A DNA stretch of 64,000 nucleotides from Lottia gigantea (Eukaryota; Mollusca; Gastropoda; Lottiidae), in assembly GCF_000327385.1 (NCBI RefSeq), contig NW_008709220.1, forward strand, positions 1,445,422 through 1,509,421, written 5' to 3'. The position numbers were made by a program, and so were the translations under genes. Numbering within the stretch: the first letter of the stretch is position 1; each line of letters begins with the position of its first letter. The notes under the pieces were generated by a model. The model was given only the letters and a program-made list of their open reading frames with translations, ran no database searches and had not been told where the DNA came from. This document shows positions 31,732 through 41,800 of this stretch, piece after piece.

Positions 31732-34250
31732 CTATTCCGTTTCGGAAATGTTACTCTTACTCGATGGCGTTGGTGATGGGCTATTGAATATACCCTCGCA
31801 ATCGCAGTGCGGCGTAGGTGGAACGAGTTCGTTGTCGGAACTGGAAATGATTGTTAACGGTCTCGGAACTGGAAGAAAGTCGTACGATTCCCCTAATGTC
31901 TCATCGTGGCTGGAGTCATTTGCTACATAATCAGTGCTCTTCTCGGCATCCAAAAGTTGGGATTCAGAATTTAAGCTCATATTATTTGGAAGAATTGGTT
32001 CTATGTTGCTTTTAGGTTCCGACGTTTCTTGCTGCACGTTTTCTATATATTTCTCAAGTTCTTTATCATACATTTCATCTTCGTCATAATCATCTTCACA
32101 ATCCATGTTCACAATTACATCATCAGTCGCTACCTTGTCAAGATGGTTATATTGGGTCTCCGTTTGATGGTTTTGACTATTTGAAGACACTGGTGGCGTT
32201 ATAAGACTTTCAATTTTTTTTGAGTTGATCTCCGTTTCCCTTTCAATATGAGAGTTCAAATGAGTAAAATTACTGCCACGAGGAAGCTCTGGAGGCTTCT
32301 CACATTTTGGATAGCCGTGCCTCTTTTTTGATTTCCCAGCTTGATCGAGATTCACTTCTGATTTGGATTTTTGTCTTCTATGCATAGTCATGTACGTCAA
32401 CTCGTATTTCGAACTGGATGGTGGCTGTCTTGCAGCCGGAAGTTCTTCTAAAATATGCGACATGGAATGCGATCGTTCCTCGAGTTTCTTGGAAGTAATT
32501 TGTTCTACAGAATGTGGAATAACTTCGTACTGTTCCGAACTGAACGTGACTTTATTCCTGCGTTTTCGCTTGAGTTTCTCTTTTAATATGTCGCCTACAG
32601 AATCCCTAGCAGCGAGCAATGTGTTGTCCTTTGGTTTCATGGTTTTCTCCTTTGGCTTGATTGTATCGTAAGGATTTTCTATGTTATCTCCCTCGGGAAT
32701 TGGGAGTGGTGTCCCTTGTCTGCGCGAGATTTTTAGAGCGTCCAACTCGCGTCGTTTCGCCTCTATTTCACGTGGAGCTGATACGATATTTGATTTTAAC
32801 TTTTTATATGCTGACTTTATCTTCGAGATTTTTCTTCGACTACGAATTCTGAAAAATAAAATTAAAATGAAATTAATTTTGAAAAGGGACTTTTGAAACT
32901 GCCTGGGCCTACTTTTCTTCCGTGCAGTGGGTCGTAAAAAATAGGACACAGTCAGTAGTCTACCAGTAGGTAAAATAACGTATCTATCTTGTCTTGATTC
33001 TTTCATTTCTACCATAATTTTACGCATTTTATCATAATTTATTCGATCGAAAAGAGTTGTATATTGCGCCATGATTGTTTTAGTAATGGAGCTCAAAATC
33101 TTGCAAATGTACTAAGAAAATTCAAAGCATCTGTAACTATTAGAGACAAGTTACTATTCAACAGAAGGCACTGGCACAGGGTTAAAGCAGTGTCCCCCCT
33201 AAGAAAATTGCTCCCCCGCCCCCCCCCCCCTGAAAACTTTAGATGACTGAAATGACTTGTTGAGTCGCTATAGTTGAGCCCCCTTCAAAAAATTTGCTCC
33301 CCCCCGCACCCCGTGAGACCTGGGCTAGCTACGGACCTGATATAGGCTACTTACAATAAAATACATTCTATCACAACACAGAGTAAAAATATAACTGATG
33401 TCGATCCCAAACAATAACTCCAAAATAAACAATCAAATTCTGAAAAACAAACATTGTGATAAAAAAAAAACTGGCTTCAAAATATAGAGCTTAATTTCAG
33501 ATAACCGTATGATGTTTGGAATCAGAAAGAAATCTAACTACCCCTGACCTTGAAACCACAGTATACTGTCATTGTACCTGGCAATCTACTAGCTAGATGG
33601 ACACGATAGTTTGGTATACTCTAGTCCCATTCTTGTCACAGAAAACTACAATTGTACCAAACAATCTGCTAGCTAGTTAGACACGATAGTTTGGTATGTT
33701 CTAGTGTCATTCTAACAACAGAAAACTATCATTGTACCTAACAATCTACTAGCTTGTTAGACATGATAGTTTGGTTTGCCCTAGTCCCATTCTGATCACA
33801 GAAAACTGTCATTGCACCAGGCAATCTACTGGCTACTTGGACACGATACTTTGGTATGTTCTTGTCCCATTCTGATCACAGAACACTGTCATTGTACCAG
33901 GCAATCTACTAGCTTGTTAGACATGATAGTTTGGTATGTTCTAGACTCATTCTGATCACAGAAAACTGTCATAGTACAAAACAAACTTCTAGCTACTTAG
34001 ACACCATAGTTTGGTATGCTCTAGTCTCATTCTGACCACAGAAAACTGTCATTGCACCAGGCAATCTACTGGCTAGTTGGACACGACAGTTTGGTATGTT
34101 CTTGTCCCAATCTGACCATAGAAGACTATCATTGTATCAAAAGTTAGTCAAAAGCTCAAGTTTCTAGCTAGCAGTCAATTGTCGATAATATCTTTTTAGC
34201 CAGGTGACAAAAAAAGCTTTCATCGAAGACGATATGCCTAACTTACCCAT
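31732..34250 (-). CDS. Adaptor B: paralogue of A with a shorter tail
   Basis: Three coding exons on the minus strand, 34250-34247, 33439-33355 and 32848-31732, total 1,206 nt (401 residues plus stop). Exon 1 gives ATG plus G in good context (G at -3) with a GTAAGT donor. Exon 2 is 85 nt like that of A. A longer open frame reaching 33096 is intron read-through, because the CAG acceptor before 32848 lines up exactly with that of A. Residues 1-93 align with A without gaps, so Y90 (YDTI) matches A's Y90. Also shared are YMTM (Y182, a YxxM), KPPELP, an acidic run, YDFL (Y352), a VPPTP motif and SPSPTP. Unlike A it has one, not two, cysteines at the inner membrane edge (CILLIRSRR). The tail stops just after the SNISE motif, about 125 residues earlier than A. 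It is a likely working gene or a very young pseudogene. Confidence 0.77.
32849..33354 (-). other. Intron 2 of adaptor B
   Basis: It runs from GTAAGT to TTTTCAG. It holds two C-rich stretches near 33195-33230 and 33280-33312, with CTAGCTACGGACCTGA nearby, probably worn transposon ends. Confidence 0.65.
33440..34246 (-). other. Intron 1 of adaptor B, with 80-bp tandem array
   Basis: It runs from GTAAGT at 34246 to TTTTTCAG before 33439. Most of it is the minisatellite at 33545-34140. No further exon was found. Confidence 0.65.
33545..34140. repeat. 80-bp minisatellite, seven copies
   Basis: The unit reads CATTGTACCAGGCAATCTAC, then TAGCTxGTTxGACACGATAG, then TTTGGTATGTTCTAGTCCCA, then TTCTGATCACAGAAAACTGT. 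Copies start near 33570, 33650, 33731, 33811, 33891, 33971 and 34051 and are 80-90% alike. Confidence 0.9.
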
Positions 34251-34628
34251 GGCCGAATGAAGAGAACAACAGAGTTTTAATCCTGTGGTCAAATATATCC
34301 CATCAAACACATTCAATCTATAACTTAATAAATATCATTTTCCGCCGTTTAAAACTCAGAATGAAACTGGTAGGCGATGACTGTTTGGGGCCAATCGGAA
34401 ATATTGTTTTTTACAGGCCAAATTAGGAAATATGAATTTAAATATGGCGGTTTAGAACAAAATGACATTTATTTTCCCAGCTTTCACCAAATAGCCTTTT
34501 TAATTATTAATATTACAGACCATTAATGGGTCGAAAGTTCCCAATTTGGATGACTTCGTTCGTCAACATGCCATTGTCATTCTTTCAACAGGCACGTAGC
34601 AACAGGGGAGTAATTGGGCGACGCCCCC
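34251..34628. other. Upstream region of adaptor B
   Basis: It should contain the leader and promoter of gene B (minus strand). No convincing TATA or initiator was picked out. Confidence 0.3.
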
Positions 34629-34678
34629 NNNNNNNNNNNNNNNNNNNNNNNNNNNNNNNNNNNNNNNNNNNNNNNNNN
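34629..34678. other. Assembly gap (50 N)
   Basis: Fifty N lie between two similar C/G-rich segments (left GTAATTGGGCGACGCCCCC, right GTAATTGGGGGGGGCC). The real length is unknown. Confidence 0.98.
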
Positions 34679-34861
34679 ACAGGGGGGTAATTGGGGGGGG
34701 CCCCCCCCCCCCCCCCCCTCCTTAACAAATTGATTGCTCCGCATCCCCCCCCCCCCCTCCAAAATAAATTGTGACAACCGACCAATTCAACTACTGCAAC
34801 TATATACTATTGCTCCTATGGATATATTACTTGCCCTTCTGGATATATTGCTTGCCAACAG

Positions 34862-35260
34862 GACATCCCTTTAAGAGAATCCACACAGCTGATATTGTTA
34901 TGGTATATGCGTGATTCAATTCGACATTTCCCGTGGAATCTGAATCTCAAAATATCTCACGATAAAAAAGAATTGTGAAAATTGAAATTGTTACTCATAT
35001 TAGAAATTTTTCGACCTACAAAAAAAGCGGAATGCCCCTTCCAGTCCACCGTCGAAATTTGAGTCGTAAAATGCATTTGTGTCCAATATTATCCGCGTTG
35101 GATGGTAAGAATGACGACTCTTGAGACTCCGCCATATAGAAAACACATAATTATATAGAAATAGAATTGTTAGTTTGGGGAATTTTGGAAGGAGTTATGC
35201 GATGTTCGTGCAATTCTAGTACTTCTGAAGACTATTTACAAATCAACCCCGCATATAACG
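34862..35260. mobile_element. Worn copy of the TTTAAAGGGACAG MITE
   Basis: The body from about 35045 to 35250 (CACCGTCGAAATTTGAG, GACGACTC, ACTTCTGAAGACTATTTAC) matches the family. The terminal repeats are not recognisable, except possibly CATCCCTTTAAG near 34865. Confidence 0.6.
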
Positions 35261-35690
35261 AATCGAGACCTTCTATTGAGAAAGGAAAATGTTATACAAT
35301 AAGGCCGGAAGTGTCCAATTAGTGGGTTTATTTCCGGGTTAGAAGGAAAATGATTTGAATCAAGGTGATAAACCAAATCGAAAGTAAACTCAAATCCTAC
35401 AAAAGATCGAAACAAATTAATAACTTTGTCATTTTAATGTTTAACAATAGGCCTAACAATATCTATGATATCATTAACAGGTTCGATTTCCCTTGTATGA
35501 ACTATTTCAGCAAATTTACTAGAATAATAATAATAATAATAATAAAGAAAATATACTATTTAATGATTTTGGCCTTTAACGTTGTTTTAACATAAAGCTT
35601 TACTTTGTAACCCAGACCGGTGCTTTTATGAGGCCATTTTCCTCATCACCTTCTATAAGTTGTGCCAATACGAACCCAGGGCACCTGTAA
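35261..35690. other. Intergenic DNA, no gene seen
   Basis: There is a short (AAT)n run at about 35523-35545. The 76-codon plus-strand frame at 35365-35595 has no features. Confidence 0.4.
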
Positions 35691-36140
35691 TCGCCTAGCA
35701 GACGACAATCTAACTCGCTACCGACTGTACTATTCCCCTCTCCTAACAGTTGACAATCCAACTCGCTACTGACTGAGCTATTCCCCTGTCCTAGCAGACG
35801 TCAATCCAACTCGCTACCGACTGTACTATTCCCCTCTCCTAACAGTTGACAATCCAACTCGCTACTGACTGAGCTATTCCCCTGTCCTAGCAGACGTCAA
35901 TCCAACTCACTACTGACTGAACTATTCCCCTGTCCTAGCAGACGACAATCCAACTCGCTACTGACTAAACTATTCCCTTGTCCTAGCAGACGACAATCCA
36001 ACTCGCTACTGACTGAACTATTCCCTTGTATTAGCAGACGACAATCCAACTCGCTACTGACTGAACTATTCCCTTGTATTAGCAGACGACAATCCAACAA
36101 GCTAATGACTGAGCTATTCCCCTGTTGTAGCAGACGACAA
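35690..36140 (-). repeat. 48-bp minisatellite derived from a tRNA-type SINE head, about nine copies
   Basis: Read on the minus strand each unit has GGGGAATAGCTCAGTxAGTA, then GCGAGTTGGATTGTCGTCTG, then CTAGGACA. This is the A-box half of the SINE at about 36345-36505. The leftmost unit continues into GGTGCCCTGGGTTCGTATTG, the B-box half, so the array looks like a SINE whose D-arm part was amplified. The 67-codon frame inside encodes a 16-residue repeat and is not considered a gene. Confidence 0.85.
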
Positions 36141-36344
36141 TAAAGCTCACTAATATGGATTTTCTTTTCATATATTGAAATGATATTATATTATTGAAAC
36201 TAACTGCATAAACAATACTCTCTCACTAGAGATTACAACTCCATACCTGTTCCTGTGCTTTCGTAACATTACTTAACCGCAATGTTAAAAGCTAAAATTC
36301 CTAGTTGTTAACCCCTTCAAGGAGATATGCATGGCACGGGCAAG

Positions 36345-36505
36345 GATAAGTATAAGAGGGTGAGAGCCAACACCTGGCCGATTCTCTAAAGCACTGGCAC
36401 AGGCATCATAATTTTTTTACCTTGAGAAGGATTCGAACCCACGGCACCTAATCGCCCAGCAGACGACAATCCTACTTACTACCAACTGAGCTATTCCACT
36501 GCCAC
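36345..36505 (-). mobile_element. tRNA-derived SINE, second family
   Basis: On the minus strand the A box is TAGCTCAGTTGG and the B box GGTTCGAATCC, about 42 bases apart, both fitting the pol III consensus. A run of A follows and then a body continuing past CCTGTGCCAGTGC. The acceptor and T stems do not pair properly, so it is not a functional tRNA gene. Confidence 0.75.
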
Positions 36506-36943
36506 ATGTTGGTGTTGATATTTTATTTCGTACGAACGGCAAACTTTTTTCTGTAAACATTGTGGTCGGTAGTTGGACAGACAGCAGTTCGAGGTCGTCT
36601 CGAGTCCTAAATTACTAAATAGTTCAAGGGTCATGGTGTCTATTGAAATTAAAGCTTAAACATTTCATTTTCAATAAAACCTTTTGCTTCACAAATTCAG
36701 AAAAACAATATTTTGAGATTAGTTCGTTACCCTTTATTGGATTTCGTGTGGTCTGTAGTCTATTAAGATATTTGGAGTTGTTTCCCTTATACCATGAAAA
36801 GACATTAATTAATGATTGTTGAACTTGTTAGTTTTTAAAGTTCTATACATCCTTGTACCAACCTCGTAATATAGCAAACAACCAAATGCGTATAAAAATG
36901 TCAACATTGTTTTTAGGATATTTAAAGGGATTTTAGTCTCTGC
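36506..36943. other. Intergenic DNA, nothing recognised
   Basis: No gene or repeat is supported here. Confidence 0.4.
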
Positions 36944-37247
36944 ATTTAAAGGGACAGATGCGCGATTTTTCAGAAACGGATTATTTTTTTAGCTAAGCCA
37001 GTCAGTAATAGTGTTCACAGTTCACCGTCGAAATTTGAGCCTTAAAATCCATGTATGTCCAGAATTATCAGCGTTTGAATGTTAAAATGATGACTCGTCA
37101 TCATATAGAAATAGCGAGTAAAATTCCTAGTTTGAAGAATTTTTAAAGGAATTGTGCTATTTTCTCACATTTTAGTACCACTGAAGATTATTTACATATA
37201 TTCAACACTAAAATCAACGCCCCAAAATGGCGCCCCTTTCCCTTTAA
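36944..37247. mobile_element. MITE (TTTAAAGGGACAG family), complete copy
   Basis: It starts TTTAAAGGGACAGATGCGCG and ends CCTTTCCCTTTAA. The body landmarks are shared with 30227-30563 in the same orientation. Confidence 0.87.
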
Positions 37248-37559
37248 CTTAAGTCCCAAACTCATACCTTACACCGGCCCACCTGAATCTATTGGTAATA
37301 TAAGGGTAGAAAAGTTTGGTATGATATCTAAAGGAGAGTTTAATCGTTGTTGATAAAGTTAATGAGGGTGTCTAATTAATATTTAATTAACTCAGATTAT
37401 CACCTGGGTGACACAAATATCAGCCTTCATATCTCTTCTGTCTCAAAATATTAATTCAATTCGGAATTTGTGACGTCATCAAATACGAAGGATGACAGAG
37501 AATAAATATTAAAATAGATTTTGAAATGGTGTTTATTTTATTTTGTGGTATCGTAACTT

Positions 37560-37894
37560 TAAACAAGATGAAATGTAAATGACAGTCTCGTGTGTGTGTA
37601 TTTGTTCGTGTTTTAATGTAATGTTGTATGGTGAACTGAAGTCAGGTGTGTTGTATCCGGATTAAAGAACATCAGTAAGTATATTGATGATAAATACCTC
37701 TATTGTTTGATTATCTAGGACTGAATTATTAACTAGGCTAAATAATCTGAACATTGTGTCATAACTAATCATAGCCTAGACCTACTATTGAATCTAAACT
37801 AATGACGTTTTAATTCCTTAGGCCTAAATAGAACTTGAAATCCAAGGCGTTTCCCGAACTGATTAAAATTGCTACTTTGAATCTAGTGCAAAAG
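37560..37894 (+). other. Candidate untranslated first exons of the KASH5-like gene
   Basis: A first exon may end at 37674 (ATCA followed by GTAAGT). A second of 73 nt may span 37822-37894, between CCTTAG and AAAG/GTAAGT. Both would splice to the acceptor before 38839. The splice-site quality is good, but there is no coding evidence to support the model. Confidence 0.4.
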
Positions 37895-38838
37895 GTAAGT
37901 GTAATTTTTGTAAACTTTACAGAGTGGAACTATGTTCAAAAGCTAACTTGGAATATTATAGGCCTATCCAGACATGTGGCTTTCCTTCACATATCATGTA
38001 CATAGGCCCCGAGTATAGACCCTAAAAGAAGCTACAAGGCTGGGGTAAGCCTAAAAGTAGTCGTGGTACTGTACTTCAGCAACAGTACGATATTATCCAT
38101 ATCTAGGCCTAGGCTAATTGATAATTGCTACAGATGCTAAAAGAACATGGAAAGCAGTAGACTAACCCTATAATATATTATATATTAGCCGGCAAAATGT
38201 TTCATACCGACATAAGACAAAGAAGGGGTTTTCCAAAACCCTTTATCCCGAATTTCTCTTCTAAATTGAGTTACATATAAATTTATTGATAAAAAAGCTA
38301 GGCATTGCTCCTTTAATGTCATCTACATCACGTGACCATGACGTCATACAACAAGTGTCATGGTGGGAATTCTGAATGTTAACGACGAAACAGGCAAAGA
38401 AATCTGATTATTTTACTTTTCTAACACGTTTCTGGTTACTTCAGATGTGTAGGTAACAACTCTAAAGTCTCTTTAGTGTATCCCTTGAATTTGGTGACAG
38501 CAATTGAAATTTTTTATTGAAGATTGAATGAAAATGTCTGAAGTTTCAAGTTTTCTGCACGACCTTGACCTTGACCAGTCGATGTTTTCTTGGCATTATT
38601 TTTAAGATTAAAAGATTAAAAGTTGTAAGGTGTAGAACATCAATGGGTATTAGTACAAACTTATTTGTGTTTGAAATCTGCATATTAATATGTATTAAGG
38701 TTGATATAGTACAAATGACAATGTGAGAAGGAGTAGGACTTAGGAGTAGGCCTAATCGATGATGTCAATAAATGATGCCAAAGACTAGGCTAATATGATT
38801 ATGAATAGATCTAATTGTAATTGTGTATATTTTTTCAG
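37895..38838. other. Probable intron upstream of the coding exon of the KASH5-like gene
   Basis: No gene or repeat is supported. TCACGTGACC at 38328 and TGACGTCA at 38339-38346 are close together and could be E-box and CRE sites. Confidence 0.35.
38328..38346. promoter_or_regulatory. Adjacent E-box (CACGTG) and full CRE (TGACGTCA)
   Basis: TCACGTGA and TGACGTCA lie within 19 bp, some 500 bp before the first coding exon of the KASH5-like gene. Both palindromes are seen directly. Regulatory use is inference, and such words also turn up in the repeats here. Confidence 0.3.
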
Positions 38839-38889
38839 ACAAATGCGATGTAATGAAGGTGGATTGAGAAGGAACTGATCTGGACTTTA

Positions 38890-41800
38890 ATGATGTCAAA
38901 CACTTATCATGGTTACAACTCTGATGAATCAGAAGACAGTATTAAACAGTCTCCTACTGGACTGGCTAGCAAGCCAAGCAATACCCTCGAGGACTGCACT
39001 GCAGAGGTTTCTACAGGCAGCATGACTCATTCACCTAATAACTGTAGACAGTCAGCAAGGCATAAACCAGACACTCATGAGAACTACATAGGGGGTGCTA
39101 ATGATTTCATTATCAAGTCTTCTGGTAGAGAAAGTAATAGTTTTATTGAGGACTTTACAACTGAGGTTTCTACAGACATCATGACTCATTCACCTAATAA
39201 ATGTAGACAATCAATAGGGGATCAACCGAATACCCACGATGACACATCTGAGGATCATGTGGGTGATGATTTGCCGTCACCTTGCAAACTTGAAAGAGGG
39301 AAATCAAATGACACCAGCCAAGAATTCACTGATGAAGGTTTCATCAACAAATCAAGAGAGTCCTCAAGGAACTTAACTTGTACTCAAAAATATACAGATA
39401 AAAGTTCTATGGGTAGCATCCCCTATTCACCAAGTAAAACTAATGGATCTACAAGGAATATAACTAGTTTTCAGGAATACACAGAACAAGGTTCTATAGG
39501 CAGCATCACCAATTCACCAAGTAAATCAAGAGACTCCACAATGAATGTAACTAGCTTTCAGGAATACACTGCCCAAAGTTCTATGGGCATCACAAAATCA
39601 CCAATTAAAATAATGGAGCCCATCAGTAATTCAATTAGTTGTCAGGAATACACAGCACAAGGTTCTATGGGCAGCATCACACCCACCAAATCTAGAGGGT
39701 CAACCAGGAATGTTACTAGCTGTCAGGGATATTTACCACAAAATTCTATGGGCAGCATCACCAATTCTCCTTGTAAATCTAAAGAATTCATGAGAAATTT
39801 AGCTCATTGTCAGGAGTACACAGCACAAGGTTCTATGGGCAGCATCACACCCACAAAATCTAGAGGGTCAACAAGGAAAGTAACTAATAGACCGGAATAT
39901 ACACCACAAAGTTCTATGGGCAACATCACCAATTCACCAAGTAAATCTAGAGGGTCAACCAGGAATGTAACTAACTCTCAGGAATATACACCACAAAGTT
40001 CGATGGGCAGCATCTTGCCTAATAAATCTAGAGGATCCACAGGGAATGTAACCACTTCCGATGATGAAATGATAGAAGGATTGTTCTATGCCTGTGATGA
40101 GAAGGAGGAAGGTTGGGTGGAAGTTTCCAGTATAGTGGAATATCTGACTAATACCAACAACTCTACTGGTCCAGAGGTAAGATAGATAAGCTTATATTAA
40201 GTGTATGCAGCCCACACACCAGGAATAAATTGGTGCTGGGGCTCAGACTTTGTACTCAGAAAATTTGAAGAATTACAGGCCCAAAGAACTCATTTGTGAC
40301 AATTTTGAGTTGCCTAAAAATGTATCAAAATCTATATAGTGAATGTTAAAGATCCTAAATTGTCTGTCGTGTGTGATGAACACTAAATACAGGGCTTAGT
40401 CCACAAGTTTTCAAACTCTACCCTTGACTTTGAAATTTGGAATTTTATTTCTGGTCCAAAGTGAGAATATTACACTTGATAAATTTACAATAAGGTTTAT
40501 GTGACTAAGAGAAAATTATCTATTTGATTAATCAAGTAAGAAATTTATAGACTTTTCCAAAAGTTATTTGGGTACTATTTACCACAAAACTTTTTTTAAA
40601 AATATTTTGATTTACACAACTATAATAAGCCATAGAATGTTTTCATTGCACACTGCATGTAGTTTAACTGTATTACATTGTTTCAGACTGATGATGCTAT
40701 AACCAGACTGGAGACACTACTCAACCCTGGCAGTCTGGCGTGTAAAATGGTTGACATGGAAACCTGTAGGCTAGCTATCAGATGCTGGATTAAAGAAGTT
40801 AGAAATGGGTAAGTTAATCTTAATCTGTCTTTTTCAAAATTTTTAAAGCTATTTTTGCACTTAGTTGAGCATTAATTAGTGAGTAAAAGGGCATCAGAAG
40901 TCTTTAAATGTAGAAAAAAGGTTTTTAGTGTTAAAAAGGTTTGAAGCCAAGAATATAAAGTCTTATTTTATTAACAGAAATTTTAGTAAAGAAGTTCTGA
41001 GTTTTAGAAAAGTTTGAAGCCAACTTTTTAAGGACTTTATTTCATTAAAATTCATTGTGATGATTTCAGACTGGGTAATCCGAGTGTTGAAGAAATATTA
41101 AACAGTCCGAAGAATTCTCCCCGTCATAGTAAATTATTTGCTGGTAATGAGAGTCTACGAGCAGCGGCGCCTGAGAAGGTTTATACTGCTAGCCCATTAG
41201 TTGACAGTAAGTTATTTATGATTTATCCAAGCCTGGAATTGATAGAAACGAACTCTTTTTTTTTGACATGTTTCCCAACATTTTATAGTTTTATTAAAGA
41301 TCCATCATTTATGTTTCATAGAACTGTCCCTATGTAGGATGCCATCTATTGTTTTTTTGTCCAAATCATACACCTTTACAGTAAATACTGGTACTGTATC
41401 TGAAGAGTTGTTTCTTGAATTCCACATCAACTCACTAAATATTGTACCCTTATGAAAAATATTTTTTGAAAGACGCATTGAATTTTGGATTTTCTTTTTT
41501 GAAGATTTAAGTGAAGATTTATAATGATTGAATAATGATTGAATAATGACTGAATATTTGTAATATTATTTTAGGTTTAGATCTATCAAGAATAAGTTTA
41601 GACTATTCTCTTCTAGAAACCAGTAACAGAATTCAGGAACAGTAAGTTAGCATTTTCAAGTTAACAATACTTAATATTGGACAGAATTTTTGTTGAGAGG
41701 TTTTTGGTACTTTCTAGAGTCAAAAGACAAAACCAAATGATGTCATATACAGGAACATTGTATGTAATCATAATACAGAGACTGTTTATAACTTGTGAGA

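Noticed and set aside
32849-33096. N-terminal extension of adaptor B upstream of the long tail exon
   Set aside because: A T-rich tract and CAG lie just before 32848, exactly where gene A has its acceptor, and the extension has no counterpart in A. It is intron read-through.
34577-34785. Gly-rich minus-strand frames across the 50-N gap
   Set aside because: They are made of C/G homopolymer and unknown bases.
36428-36502. Functional tRNA gene on the minus strand
   Set aside because: The A and B boxes are good, but the acceptor and T stems do not pair and a SINE body follows.
29272-37600. Hidden SUEL or CUB ectodomain exons for the adaptor pair
   Set aside because: I found no cysteine-rich frame of suitable length on the minus strand here, and the ATG-plus-G start exons explain both genes without one.
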